64,000 bases of DNA from Trachelipus rathkii (GCA_015478945.1 JABUQX010022082.1:62001-126000), one strand, 5' to 3'; counted from the stretch's first letter, positions 28,187 through 38,743 are shown. Translations and numbers: made by a program. The notes: generated by a model not told the origin, from the letters alone.

Positions 28187-29601
28187 TGCGGTTGATCCGA
28201 GTGCGCACCGGCGGTAGCGTTAATACAATTCAGAATCCTTCGCGTGCATTTTGTTAAGGGTTGCAATTTCATGAATAGGGGCCAAACGCTCCACAACCCG
28301 GCTAAGTGGATGTACTGATACTTGACTCTGGAATTCCTCAGAACGCTGTACGAGCAGAGCGATGTGAAGAATTCGGTCTGGATAAGGGGCTTAAGAATAT
28401 CTATCACTTCGGGCGTGAACACCGGAACGACGGCGTTAAACTGGAGACCTTTTTCGAGTTCGATGCTGGAATCTTCATCGCCGTCGTCGTTGTTGAGTTT
28501 GGAATCTAACATCGTACGATTTACGAATGGGTAGGTATCACCTTTTCCGCACAGCTTTACTCGCATCTTCCAAATGGATTCTTGAAATCTTCCGTTGACG
28601 AAGATCGGAACCCCGATTAAAGGAAAATTTTTGAAGATGCATATTTTTTCGGTTTCTAGCATATTGTGTAAAAAGGGGTCGAGAAGATATTTAAGCGTAG
28701 AACGAAATGTAAAGAGGCACCGATTTTCCGAAATTTGTCTCTCGGGAATTTCGGGCACCCTATGAGCTATAGATTTCCAGGCTTCGTCGAATTCTCGCCT
28801 GATGTTTTCGCTAAATTCCCCTTCTTCTATCGATCCGTAGCACGAATTCCAATTTGAATCGTCTTTCGAAGGCAGTAGGAAATCTGCGAATGTCGTCTGT
28901 TTTTTCTCACCTTCTATATTGTTCCTCCCGAATATTTCCGAAACCGACCAAATGCGCTTCTTGCATTCATACTGCCTTTTTCGCAAATGAAATTCATAAA
29001 TATCTCCCTCGACGAGCGTCTTTCTTATAACTGGGGCTCTGAGCAAAGAGCCCAATTCTTTCATTTCGACGTCGACGACTCCTTTGACAACGATATTCAT
29101 AACGTGTACGCTTTGTACCATTTTCTGCATCTCGTAGCGCATCGCCTTCGATCCCAGACGGTATCGAAATCGTTCTTTGGCGTGGAAAGACCATCGTTCG
29201 AACATTTTGCGAAGGATATCCAAATCCACGTATTTCCCTTTTCTGACGAAACGCGGGCTTAAATCGTAATTCTCTTGCTGTTGTTGCGCTGCTCCCGATT
29301 TAAACGCCGCCGTCATCGTCAGAGACGATTCGAGAGTTTCCGGGTCCGACTGAAAGTATAAATATTCGTCTAACGATGAAATGGCGCTGCACTTTTCTTC
29401 GATCGGCAATGGCGTGTTGTATATAGGATCGTCGAATATCGGCCGTAGATATCCGGAGGGTTGAAATGTTACGGATTCCAGTCTATTCTCTACGATTCGC
29501 TCATCCACGATAGATATCTCGGAAGCGAACTCGACCACTGAATGAATTTTTCTATCTCCTAGGTCAACTTCGTAAATGTTGAGGGTTACCCCGTTCGCCA
29601 T
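28021..29601 (-). CDS. N-terminal part of split paralogue (526 aa)
   Basis: Unknown family with three other members in this window. The N-terminus MANGVTLNIYEVDLGD, the motif SGYLRPIFDD (residues ~50-60) and SSLDEYLYFQSDPETLESSL (~75-95) match the relatives. The central FNAVVPVFTPEVIDILKPL (about residue 390) is the most conserved block. The last ~55 residues, from about residue 472, are out of frame with the family and end at a stop at 28021; the C-terminal third continues in another frame at 27362-28186. No membrane span precedes the frame change. TGACGTCA lies 211 bp upstream of the start. Confidence 0.7.
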   Translation of the reverse strand: MANGVTLNIYEVDLGDRKIHSVVEFASEISIVDERIVENRLESVTFQPSGYLRPIFDDPIYNTPLPIEEKCSAISSLDEYLYFQSDPETLESSLTMTAAFKSGAAQQQQENYDLSPRFVRKGKYVDLDILRKMFERWSFHAKERFRYRLGSKAMRYEMQKMVQSVHVMNIVVKGVVDVEMKELGSLLRAPVIRKTLVEGDIYEFHLRKRQYECKKRIWSVSEIFGRNNIEGEKKQTTFADFLLPSKDDSNWNSCYGSIEEGEFSENIRREFDEAWKSIAHRVPEIPERQISENRCLFTFRSTLKYLLDPFLHNMLETEKICIFKNFPLIGVPIFVNGRFQESIWKMRVKLCGKGDTYPFVNRTMLDSKLNNDDGDEDSSIELEKGLQFNAVVPVFTPEVIDILKPLIQTEFFTSLCSYSVLRNSRVKYQYIHLAGLWSVWPLFMKLQPLTKCTRRILNCINATAGAHSDQPQWKERVKEILSAPLLKEKSASEAKILYRGWKTWLFRSFLLFFFATSCGSLEKSNS

Positions 29602-30163
29602 GACGATCCTTTATCTTCGTGTATGATAATAAATGAATGTTTATTCAATCGTGGTCGATAAGAGCAATGCTGCAAACGAACAGCCGCGCGCTTTTTATAC
29701 ATATCGAAAATCGATAATAATAATAATAATAATAATATAAATATTTAAAAATGTTTTTTATTAAATAATTTAATTATTCACCTATCGATGAATAAATACA
29801 AAATCGATATATGACGTCAGTCGCGAATATGGAAAAAAATTATAAAAAACCGATAATAAAATATCATCAGTATCATCATTTGGTCACAATGAGGCTCGAG
29901 TGAGAACGATTTTAAAAATATTACTAAATTTTTTAAATAAAAAAATACTTTTTTGACACGCGTAATTGTTTTATTTAAAGCGATGTTTTGCTATCCTTTC
30001 ATCACAGAACGGACCTAAAAAATGAATCGAAAGCATAACAAGAGAGAAAATAGTTTTTGTTCATTAGTGGTCGCTGAAATTTCAACAACGATAGCCCCCA
30101 CGAGCGTGTGTTTCAGAGGTAGTATAATTCCGGGATAATCTTATCTTACGTATATCAAAAATA
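29602..30163. promoter_or_regulatory. Divergent intergenic region with a CRE-like site
   Basis: Spacer between the paralogue (minus) and the LRR-like gene (plus). It holds TGACGTCA at 29812-29819, the palindrome of the hr-like array, and a short aat repeat at about 29717-29735. I see no coding sequence. Confidence 0.4.
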
Positions 30164-30409
30164 ATGGACAGAATTATCAGCAAACGAGGATACGATTTAA
30201 TCACCGACGACGCCAACAGACTTAGAGAAGAAGAAGATGATGATGATGATGATGATGATGATGATCACGACGTCGAGACCGTAGACAAACTTGTTTTAGA
30301 CAACGATCAGATCGATCAATATCTAGGACTTCCGTTATCGACAAACGTTAGAACGATCAAAATGTACTGGCGAAAACCATCATCGATATCGATAGCCTAT
30401 TTTATTTAA
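30164..30409 (+). CDS. N-terminal part of a diverged LRR-like gene (81 aa)
   Basis: It begins MDRIISKRGYDLI and has an Asp run (residues ~24-34) encoded by a gat repeat. The segment VDKLVLDNDQIDQYL-VRTIKMYW aligns with the NELIVEYNNIEEI-QKIGVRL region of the array genes. The first ~230 residues of those genes, including the F-box-like part, are absent. The frame stops at 30407, but family similarity continues in another frame from about 30370, leading into 30439-31773. Confidence 0.6.
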   Translation: MDRIISKRGYDLITDDANRLREEEDDDDDDDDDDHDVETVDKLVLDNDQIDQYLGLPLSTNVRTIKMYWRKPSSISIAYFI

Positions 30410-30438
30410 TTTTTAAAACAAATGCCGAGAAATTAGAA

Positions 30439-31773
30439 TTGATTATAGATTATTCGGTAGAGAGAGAATTATTCCCGAAGCACGCTTCGTTTCCTAAAAA
30501 GAGCATTAAAACGCACGTGCCTTGCAGGAAATGCGTGGACAAAAAATTTTCGAGCTTCATCTTGGCGGTTGATATCGAAGGCGAAAGGTTGATCGAATGG
30601 AAGTTTAACGAGGGCTCCGAGAGTAAGAAACGCTTCAAATTTCTGAAAGAGGATTGCTCGATATTGGACAAAAAATTCGACGAACTTCTGGAGCTCTGGG
30701 ACAAACGATGCGAGATCAAAATTCCGTTGTGTCATTTATGCCTCGGGATTCGCGTGGTATTGACATCGGTCATGAGTGACGCGTTCAGGCGCTCTTATAA
30801 TTACGGGTGTCGATGCCTTTCTTTTCATAGCCGCATCGGAAAAGAAATACTCGCTTTGTGGGACGTCAAAAAGTTTCACAAAGTTCTGGAAAGTAAGGCC
30901 GAAGAAAATGGCGGTTTCATCGAACTGAGGATGACGAATTTCTGCGATTTTAACGCTATTTTCGGGGCTAACGAAAAGGTGAATAAACCTTTTCAGTTCG
31001 CGAACATTCGTAAGTTGAAAATGGTTCCCGACAAGGACTACGGGAGGTGGAGAAATTTGAACGAATTACTGATAAATAAAGAACTAGAAATGAATTTTTT
31101 AAAGGCTTTTCCGAACCTCGAAAGGTTAGAAATCCGGTGTAACGCGTACTCTAATTTAAATCTGGTATTAAAAAACGCCAAAAGCGCCGTCGACCTAGAT
31201 ACACCCCCTCCCCTACCGTTGAGCAAAAAATTAGAGGAGTTGAGAATCTATTTTTGCGAAGACTTGTATCAAACCCTCGAGATCTTCCCGAGCCTTCGAA
31301 AAGTAACCGTCTTTCTCGATCGACACAACGTCCAAAATTTTAACCTTCACCGCATTTTTGGAATCGGAGAAACTTTAGATACCTTCGAATTGAATTTCGA
31401 CTATTTTTGCGAAAAGGAAGAGAAGGAGGTTTCGTCTACGATTTCTACACCATCGTTGCTCAGTCATTTTTGCAACGTTCTCTGTGAAAGGAAGTTCCCC
31501 ATCAAGAACGTTGTAATAAGCGCGAATGACTCCCGAGGCTCTCCAATTTTTTGCATTTGCCTAAAATTACTCACTAGCTGCGCTATATACCGCAGTATAA
31601 AAAACTTCTTCTCCCGCCTATCCCCCATAGACGCTTTGTTTAAGGACTTGGATTCTTTGAAACAATCTTCTCCAGCGATCCTTAGTATAGACCCTTCGAT
31701 TTATGACGACATTACGTTTTTTAATAGGCTCGTGTATTTAGCCGAATATAAAATAAAAGAACGCGAGAAATAA
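30439..31773 (+). CDS. Main part of a diverged LRR-like gene (444 aa)
   Basis: A distant relative of the tandem F-box/LRR genes. Collinear matches are FSSFILAVDIEGERLIEW (cf. LTNLIVAVEIDNRRIFKC), IKIPLCHLCLGIRVVL (cf. MKIPFCLSCEGISAVL), IELRMTNFCDFNAIF (cf. LELNIGNICQFNAIL) and FPSLRKVTVFLDRH (cf. SPNLEKVVVLFGYE). Homologous sequence in this frame extends upstream of the first ATG to about 30370, so 30439 is probably not the true start. Its composition is like the core genes, less AT-rich than the array, so it may be the older resident from which the array diverged, or an independent lineage. Confidence 0.7.
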   Translation: MIIDYSVERELFPKHASFPKKSIKTHVPCRKCVDKKFSSFILAVDIEGERLIEWKFNEGSESKKRFKFLKEDCSILDKKFDELLELWDKRCEIKIPLCHLCLGIRVVLTSVMSDAFRRSYNYGCRCLSFHSRIGKEILALWDVKKFHKVLESKAEENGGFIELRMTNFCDFNAIFGANEKVNKPFQFANIRKLKMVPDKDYGRWRNLNELLINKELEMNFLKAFPNLERLEIRCNAYSNLNLVLKNAKSAVDLDTPPPLPLSKKLEELRIYFCEDLYQTLEIFPSLRKVTVFLDRHNVQNFNLHRIFGIGETLDTFELNFDYFCEKEEKEVSSTISTPSLLSHFCNVLCERKFPIKNVVISANDSRGSPIFCICLKLLTSCAIYRSIKNFFSRLSPIDALFKDLDSLKQSSPAILSIDPSIYDDITFFNRLVYLAEYKIKEREK

Positions 31774-31983
31774 TGAAGGTAGTTTAAATAAAAATAGGCA
31801 TAAATATATACTCGAATTTATTTATTTACTCACGATTGTACATTTTGGTAATAAAAATAAATTTTTGCTAAGATAAAAATGTTTGATTCACTCCCAAAAA
31901 ATTATATTAATAACTTGATAATGATAATAAGGAGAAGGAATTCAAAAAACTAAACCGGGAATAAAAAACGTTCCTTCGCTTCA

Positions 31984-34173
31984 TCAGATGGGGTATTCGT
32001 TTAAATTAAAAATTACAGTTTCGATTACGCGGTTTTTCAATTCTCTTTTTATATCGCGAACCATCCCCCAGTAGGCACCCTCGAAAGAAATCACCTTTTC
32101 TTCTAACTTGACTCTTCGACCAGCGTGTAAGCTATGATAAACGTACCTAAACAGGTTTTTGTAATGGAATATTCGACTCAAAGCTTTTTCCGGCAAATTG
32201 AATCGAGCGGTGGCGATAAACCGAAGGTCTTTCAAATTGAAGTCGCCGATGTTCTCTTCGTTTTTCCATTCGAGCACAAATTTTTCCTTTAGCGCGCAAT
32301 AAAGTTTCGTTTCCTCGAATTTGCGGCACCTTTCGGAAAACCGTTTGAATTTTTCTATCGCCTCTCTAGGGTCTCTAATTTTGTAGAAAAATTCCTTTCG
32401 AAAATCGTTGGCTATATCGACGCTCAACTTACGGGAACAGTCCCCCAGCCCGTGACAAAGCGAACGCGTTCCTTCGTCGTCGACTAGTTCCCAAATCACG
32501 GAGAAGAAATAATTTTGAATGTTCGCGAAAGGATCTCTCGATCGTAATATAGCGACCTGACGATCGACAAATTCTCTAACCAGCAGTTCGAAAATTCTAA
32601 GCGCCACTCGTTTTTCGATTTCGTCGCGATATATATACGCCGTAAATACGGGTTTCCCCAAATTCTGCGAAACGATATCGAAAAAGAAGCCGACGTCGTT
32701 GCGCTCAGTTCCCAAGGCCAATTCGGGGGATAAAATTAGCATCCTCTTGTACGCCTCGTGACGGGGAAGATCTAGGTAAGCGAGGGCCGGCGCGCAGACC
32801 CGTTTCGATTGATTTTGAATGTAATCTAGCTGGTGTTCTTCGAGCATAAGCTGAATTCCTACGCACGTCAGCGAGGCTAAATGGGCGTCTTCATGGACCA
32901 CGCGCGGGTTCTTGTAAACACAGAAAGTGCAGATCGACGAGAATACATTGGTCCTTAAAAGAGGTTTAAGAAGATCCGCCACCTTCGGAGAGTAAACCGG
33001 GACCACCGCGTTGAATCTCGTGGTTTTGTCGAGCGACGCGAACTTTTTTCGTTTCTCGTTGGAGGCGGTATTCAATATCTTTTGGCTCACTATCGGGTAT
33101 ATATTTTTTTTATCGCTTAGCTTCGCTCGAAGCTTCCAGGGGTTTTCTTGAGTGGCGCCGTCTATCACGGCCGATATCGCAAAACCGGTGATGGGGAAGT
33201 ATCCGAGAACTGTTAATTTCCCCAATTCCAATAACTTGAGCACCGGCGCTCTCGGGTCGAGGAGCTCTTGAACCGTGGAATCGAAAGTCACGACGCACTG
33301 ATTTTGGGAAATTTCCTCCTCCGGGATTTCGGATATTCTAGTCTTCAACGACTCCGCTATGTTAGCGAAAATGCGCTTGTCGAATTCGCTAAAATCCAAC
33401 TCCGTTCTGTTTGCGAAGAGACTTAAGACCTCGTTGGAAGGTAATATCAGATCCTCGAATAAATTATATTCCGATGATGAAACTAGCGGCCCCGGCGGCA
33501 ACCCGAACAAACCGGGAATAGAAGAAATTAACCCAGTGCATTCGGAATACAATCTGATCAAATCCAATTCGTGACTTTCGCCTCCGTCGGTCTTCGAAGA
33601 GCTTTTTTTCAATTTCTTCATTCGAATCGCGAAACCACGATTGACCATTCGCATCATGATGTAAACGCTGTCGTGCATTTTGCGCTTCTCGAAAAGCATT
33701 ACTTTTTCGTAGGTTCGAAACTGAATAATTCGTTCGACGATGCGTGAACGCCAACGACGAAATGTTTTATTCAAAAGTTTCTCTAGATCAAAATTGCTCC
33801 CTTTTTGAACTATTTCGAGACGCAAAGCGTGGCGTTTATTCGATTTGAGCAGATCCATTTTTAGCGAAGATGCGAGAGATTCCGGAACCATCCGAAAATA
33901 CACGAACTCTTCGAGCGTGTAAACCTTAGAAATTTTCTCGTAAACGGAGTATCCGTGGGTGTCGTAGTCCTCGAGAAGCGGTCTCAAATATCCTGGCGGC
34001 GAAAATTCCACGAAATCGTAGCCGTCTTCGCTCATCGTGACGTTATTAGAGGTGTCATTTTTTATCGACCATATGTCTGTAATAGATATCGGCGACGCGA
34101 ATTCCAGAATAGCATCGCGAGGTTTACCGTTATGGCCGAGGACTTCGTAGATGTTGATTTTCACCGACGCCAT
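31984..34173 (-). CDS. Member of 740-790-aa paralogous family, intact
   Basis: Family function is unknown. Motifs in order: VKINIYEV at the N-terminus, PPGYLRPLLEDY, TLEEFVYFRMVPESLASSL, the central block FNAVVPVYSPKVADLLKPLL (around residue 405), KNPRVVHEDAHLASL, LLVREFVDRQV, NEENIGDFNLKDLRFIA and FHYKNLFRYVYHSL. The longest frame begins at 34200, but the Met at 34173 gives MASVKINIYEV, which matches the start of the three relatives, so I prefer it. The protein is basic and helix-rich, without signal peptide or convincing membrane span. It is the only clearly intact copy beside the one at 58877. Confidence 0.75.
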   Translation of the reverse strand: MASVKINIYEVLGHNGKPRDAILEFASPISITDIWSIKNDTSNNVTMSEDGYDFVEFSPPGYLRPLLEDYDTHGYSVYEKISKVYTLEEFVYFRMVPESLASSLKMDLLKSNKRHALRLEIVQKGSNFDLEKLLNKTFRRWRSRIVERIIQFRTYEKVMLFEKRKMHDSVYIMMRMVNRGFAIRMKKLKKSSSKTDGGESHELDLIRLYSECTGLISSIPGLFGLPPGPLVSSSEYNLFEDLILPSNEVLSLFANRTELDFSEFDKRIFANIAESLKTRISEIPEEEISQNQCVVTFDSTVQELLDPRAPVLKLLELGKLTVLGYFPITGFAISAVIDGATQENPWKLRAKLSDKKNIYPIVSQKILNTASNEKRKKFASLDKTTRFNAVVPVYSPKVADLLKPLLRTNVFSSICTFCVYKNPRVVHEDAHLASLTCVGIQLMLEEHQLDYIQNQSKRVCAPALAYLDLPRHEAYKRMLILSPELALGTERNDVGFFFDIVSQNLGKPVFTAYIYRDEIEKRVALRIFELLVREFVDRQVAILRSRDPFANIQNYFFSVIWELVDDEGTRSLCHGLGDCSRKLSVDIANDFRKEFFYKIRDPREAIEKFKRFSERCRKFEETKLYCALKEKFVLEWKNEENIGDFNLKDLRFIATARFNLPEKALSRIFHYKNLFRYVYHSLHAGRRVKLEEKVISFEGAYWGMVRDIKRELKNRVIETVIFNLNEYPI

Positions 34174-34200
34174 GGAAAAATGCCTTAAACGCCACTCCAT

Positions 34201-34885
34201 CCTTTGAGCGCGAGCGTATTTGGCAAACTTGGACGAAAAAGAAGGTCGTTTTACTTATTATAGTTTCAATCCTACGATATTTCGAATAGAATCGAACGGC
34301 TCACTCGGCAACAACAGCATTATTTTATTTCCACCCTGCGCGCGAGAGTGTGTGATATACGAATGTATTGATACGTGTGATTCGCCGTATGACTTCGCAC
34401 TTGATTATAACCTACGTTTAATTTTAAAAAAATATTATTTAATGTAAAAAATTATTACATAAAAATAAAATAATAATATTAAAAAAGTTTATAGAAAAAA
34501 TAAAAAAGCGTTAAGACACTAACGGCTTTCCATAACCATTCCCCCTATTTTCCCCCCACCCCCTCTCCTCCGCCTTAGACGGATTAAAAAAAAAAAGGAA
34601 AATGGCCTTATGGAAGACCGCTTGCTTCTTTCGGGATTACTTTAGGTTTCGATTCCACCCGTTTGCGAGCATCTTTGTAGGATAAAAATATATTTTTTTT
34701 CATCTTCCGGTTTCGCGCTTCGAGAAATCTCGCGATTCGTAAAAATGCGATAAAAGCAGACGACCTCGTAAATAAGCATATTTATCGACGCCGAGAAGGA
34801 AAAATAAATACACCGACCGGTTTTGATATTATCAATATATTTTTATTTTTTATTTATCGTTGCTCATCTCAATTCACTTACGTAG
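34201..34885. other. Intergenic spacer
   Basis: It contains a C-rich, polypyrimidine stretch (about 34543-34572) and a small inverted repeat around it (ctttccataa near 34527, ttatggaag near 34609). A 75-codon frame at 34220-34447 lacks an ATG start. I see no convincing gene. Confidence 0.35.
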
Positions 34886-37800
34886 TTAGAATTTAAAGTC
34901 TTTTACCATATTTTTATGCAAAATTGTTTTTTCGCATAAGACAACGGCTTTATCTTTTAATAATTCTTTCGCCTTCTCGGCCAAAACCAATCCCGAATTC
35001 TCGTTTACGAATATATTTTCGTTTTTACTACTACTACCGCTAATATTTATTCTTTCGTTGTGGTTCGCGATATTGGCTTTGAAGAGATTCTTCTTCTCGA
35101 TAGAAACGACTATGGGAGTTAAAGTAAAGTCGTCGACGGAAAAAAAAATATTAGAATACATCATGTCCCAGAATTTTCCGTCTTGACCCATCCTACTGAT
35201 AGAGAAATCGGAAGGAGAAAATACAAGGCTGCTGCCCGCTGCCCCGTTTTTGATGCTGCCTTTCATCGGATGCTCGATGGGTTTCACGTACCAAATGACG
35301 CCTTTTAACATTTCCTTAATTTGCTGGCCCGGTTCGTCGGCGTTTGCGGCGTGGGAAATATCATTATTGTTTTTAGTCACCTTCAAAGCCTTCTCATTCA
35401 GAGTTTCTTCTCGTCGCCTCTCGTTCGAGGGCATGAAAATGTGCTCCCTCGTCGAAAAAATACCCTTTTTCTCGGAAAGGAGTCTCTGAACCGTAGCGTG
35501 ATCGTTGAAATATCGAAAACTGACATCCATCTGCCCGTGGGTTAGATGAATACTTCCGAAGAGTTTAAAGTATTTCGTGAAAGCGCTTTTCGATTTCCTA
35601 TCGCTTCCGATTTCGGAAACCGTTTTAAGGAGTGAGTCGGCGAGCATGCTGAAAGCCGACACCCTGAAAATGTGAGCCAGCTCGTGCGAGTTGGTTATCA
35701 AATGTAGCTTGGCAATTTCTATACGGTCTTTTAAAGGTTTTTTTAAAAAAATGGAGTTATCGAAATCTTCGTTCGTATTGTCATCGCGACCTTCGGTAGC
35801 GGGCGGTCCCGAAAATCTAGGGATTCCGAAATTCACGAAATCGCAGAGAATCATATTTTTAATTAATTTTTCCTGACCTCGAGACGAATTCGGAAAAATG
35901 TTATCCCCAAAATCAAAATTGCAGTATCCGACCAGCATATACAGAGCGTAAAACGCCAAGTCCCCGATATTCAAAATGCGATACTGAACATAGACCTTCC
36001 CAGACGACTCATCACTACGACGACCACCGTCGCCGCTGATCGACGATTCCTTAAACGTTATAAACAATTCGTTAAAAGGCGAATGCAACCACAAATTTTC
36101 TACATCCGAGGGAACGGGGGCTCCCATATTTATATTCCCGCTTTCTTCGTAATAAAAGGGATATCTCGACCGATCGTCTTTGAAAGAGTACCGGGTCCCC
36201 GTGCGACGTTTTTTGAACATCTCCGATTCGTCATTATTTACCCGATCGGGAAAAAACAGCCGCTCGAATCTTAGTCGTGGTGGTACTTGCGGTTGTGGTT
36301 CGTAAGGTTTATTACTATTATTATTTTTCACCATCGACATAGTCGTAATAGCTCGCGATTTGAAGAAATTTATCGCGTCGAATCCGTAGTGGTTTTCCAC
36401 TCGCTTCGGAATATCGTTTTCGTACACGTTCATCATCAAATTATGAGGTGGTGGGGGAGGCAAACCAACGTCGAACCCCATAACGATATGCAATTTTTGG
36501 TTATACTCCCTCACGCTCTCCATTATCCGCGATTTCGCTTTCTCGTCGTCGACGATCATACGAGAAATAAGTTTTTGTGACATCACCGACCCGATGTTAT
36601 ACTTATTGTCCGAAGATACGTAGCGCGTAAGCTTATTTAATTGAACGATGTTAAAACCAAGAAGGCTTAAAACGTGGGTCGGTAGCCCCAAAACGTGGGG
36701 AAAACGTTGCTTCAGGTGGGACGAGCCTTGTTTTCCGGTCTTATCGTCGAGTGCAACGGTATCGGACAAGGCTTTGCTATCGATATAGAAAGGCAGGCCG
36801 AAGAGCAAATCTATCGCCGATTTAACAGTAATGCGATTCACGTCGGACCATCGACAAAAATATACCATTCCGAAATACAAATACAGCAGATGCGCGCAGT
36901 GAAAACGTAAGTTTCTTTTAATATTTTCGTCGTCACGGGAGCTGCGGCAGCCGTTCTTCCTTCCATCGCCGCCGGAAGCGAGTATCATTTGGCCCGTTTT
37001 TATAGTCATGAATAAAAATTTCAAAGTGCTAACGATCGTCGCGGTGGCTAAAGTGCTCTTTTTCGGTTTTCCGAATTGCGCGATGCCCTTCTTAAGGGTA
37101 TCTTTGTTCCTGGCGTATTCACGGGCGTAAAAATTTTCTGCGAGAAGTCTATTGAAACTCCCTTTCGGCAAAGCGTGGAATACGTAATAATTTATGGTAT
37201 TCAGCTGATGAAAAAACGTTCGTTTGCTTATGTGAGAACCTCGAGCGAAAAAGAACATTTTCAGGGCTAAATAATTGCATGGAACGGGAGGGAAAATGTT
37301 TACTCTTCTTCCGCCGATATCGTTACACAAGTAAAGAACCGCGTTGTAATAGAAATATTTGCGCAGAATGTCTTTTATGACCCTAAGCGAGCTGTCTTTG
37401 ATCGATTTTTGCTTCAAAGATATTAACTGTAATATTTGTTTTTCGAGTTCCTCGTCGAAATTGCACTGCCAAATCAGATCTATCGCGCCAAATTTACTTT
37501 CGTTATCCGCAACCCTGCGCGAGATGGCGCCCCAGCGACCACCCTCGCCGCCACCGGCTTCGTTTTCGTTAATAATTCGGGTATCGAAGTTTTTCGTTTT
37601 TCTTTCCAAATAAGACCAAAAATTTTCCTCCTCGCTATCGCACGCGTGTCTCTTTACTCCCATTTTTTGTAGTTCCTTTTCGCAAATATAGGAGGCGTGC
37701 AAATAACTAGTCGGAACTTCGACCCGGATCATATTTTCGTCGTCTATTAGAGTCGCGTTCTTACTAGCACGTCTTCTCGGCGTTATTCCATCGAATAGAG

Positions 37801-38743
37801 AAGAGGAAGACGCCCCATCCGCCGCCGACGAGGCGGAATACGGATTACGTTTTCTCGGTGAGGTCGAGTTTAACAGCCTAAATTCTATTTCTTCGTTATT
37901 AGGCGCCGCGTCGTTCAATACCATATACAATGAACTTTTTTGGCACTCGGACGACGCGAAACTAGAAAATTCTTTCGCGTATTCTCCGAGAACTTTATAA
38001 AAAGAGCCCGTAAAAATTTCGGAGTTGGAACAATCAGTATCCCTAGCCGTTTCAGCGTGCGCGAGTGGCAGCGCCGCCGCTGCTGCTGCTGCTGATGCGA
38101 CGACTTCGTCGTGGGAATACGACGCGTTTTCCGGTATTTTCGGGTCTCGCTTTTTAGATATTTCGTATTCGCCTTCCCGCAACTTTTTAATACATTTCCT
38201 TTTAAAGTTGGTTTTCCTACCGAAAAGTTCGCGAGCTTTTACGAAAATGTTAATTCTATTGTCCGTCAGAAACTTCGAAGCGAATGCTACCGAAAAGAAA
38301 AGAGGGGGCTGTGATGGCGGTGATGAATCCTTTTCGTCCATCGTCGACATTGTTTTCTTCACGTTCTTGCTTTGCGATGACTGGAAGAAAGAACGATCTC
38401 TAGAGGCGTACGATAACGCGGATCGTAGATTAAAATGAAAATTTTTTTTCTTCTCCCCGCCATCTTCGGGATAAATCGTGCAGTTTTCGTTGGATAAAAG
38501 GTTGTAGAGCAATTGGACGTTATCGACGTGCGCGGGAAAATCATCGACTCTCGTTCTTTTTCGCTCCCTTTCACCCTCGGTGCTTTTTATCTCAGTTTCT
38601 TTATAACTTTTTTTGACGCCTTCCCGTTTGGTTTCTTCTTCTTCGTCATCTTTCTCTTCTCTCCGGTCTAATGGCTTTCTCTTTCGGAATAAATTTTGAG
38701 ATATAAAATCTTCTATATTTCCTAAATCATTTTCATTTTTCAT
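34886..38743 (-). CDS. Large hypothetical protein, 1285 aa
   Basis: Unrecognised; the longest uninterrupted ORF in the window. The N-terminal ~75 residues are highly charged (RKRKPLDRREEKDDEEEE), and an Ala run near residue 220 and acidic and Ser-rich tracts follow. The body from about residue 410 looks globular with Leu/Phe-rich helices. A HELAH sequence (H1020, E1021, H1024; bases 35672-35686) fits the HExxH pattern of zinc metalloproteases, with a Glu about 21 residues later, but short motifs like this occur by chance. No signal peptide is seen. It may be a conserved structural or nuclear protein of this virus group. The first Met is at 38743, and a divergent gene starts 211 bp away. Confidence 0.75.
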   Translation of the reverse strand: MKNENDLGNIEDFISQNLFRKRKPLDRREEKDDEEEETKREGVKKSYKETEIKSTEGERERKRTRVDDFPAHVDNVQLLYNLLSNENCTIYPEDGGEKKKNFHFNLRSALSYASRDRSFFQSSQSKNVKKTMSTMDEKDSSPPSQPPLFFSVAFASKFLTDNRINIFVKARELFGRKTNFKRKCIKKLREGEYEISKKRDPKIPENASYSHDEVVASAAAAAAALPLAHAETARDTDCSNSEIFTGSFYKVLGEYAKEFSSFASSECQKSSLYMVLNDAAPNNEEIEFRLLNSTSPRKRNPYSASSAADGASSSSLFDGITPRRRASKNATLIDDENMIRVEVPTSYLHASYICEKELQKMGVKRHACDSEEENFWSYLERKTKNFDTRIINENEAGGGEGGRWGAISRRVADNESKFGAIDLIWQCNFDEELEKQILQLISLKQKSIKDSSLRVIKDILRKYFYYNAVLYLCNDIGGRRVNIFPPVPCNYLALKMFFFARGSHISKRTFFHQLNTINYYVFHALPKGSFNRLLAENFYAREYARNKDTLKKGIAQFGKPKKSTLATATIVSTLKFLFMTIKTGQMILASGGDGRKNGCRSSRDDENIKRNLRFHCAHLLYLYFGMVYFCRWSDVNRITVKSAIDLLFGLPFYIDSKALSDTVALDDKTGKQGSSHLKQRFPHVLGLPTHVLSLLGFNIVQLNKLTRYVSSDNKYNIGSVMSQKLISRMIVDDEKAKSRIMESVREYNQKLHIVMGFDVGLPPPPPHNLMMNVYENDIPKRVENHYGFDAINFFKSRAITTMSMVKNNNSNKPYEPQPQVPPRLRFERLFFPDRVNNDESEMFKKRRTGTRYSFKDDRSRYPFYYEESGNINMGAPVPSDVENLWLHSPFNELFITFKESSISGDGGRRSDESSGKVYVQYRILNIGDLAFYALYMLVGYCNFDFGDNIFPNSSRGQEKLIKNMILCDFVNFGIPRFSGPPATEGRDDNTNEDFDNSIFLKKPLKDRIEIAKLHLITNSHELAHIFRVSAFSMLADSLLKTVSEIGSDRKSKSAFTKYFKLFGSIHLTHGQMDVSFRYFNDHATVQRLLSEKKGIFSTREHIFMPSNERRREETLNEKALKVTKNNNDISHAANADEPGQQIKEMLKGVIWYVKPIEHPMKGSIKNGAAGSSLVFSPSDFSISRMGQDGKFWDMMYSNIFFSVDDFTLTPIVVSIEKKNLFKANIANHNERINISGSSSKNENIFVNENSGLVLAEKAKELLKDKAVVLCEKTILHKNMVKDFKF

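Noticed and set aside
34220..34447. 75-codon ORF upstream of the paralogue
   Set aside because: It begins at TTG with no ATG start and lies in the spacer; no other support.
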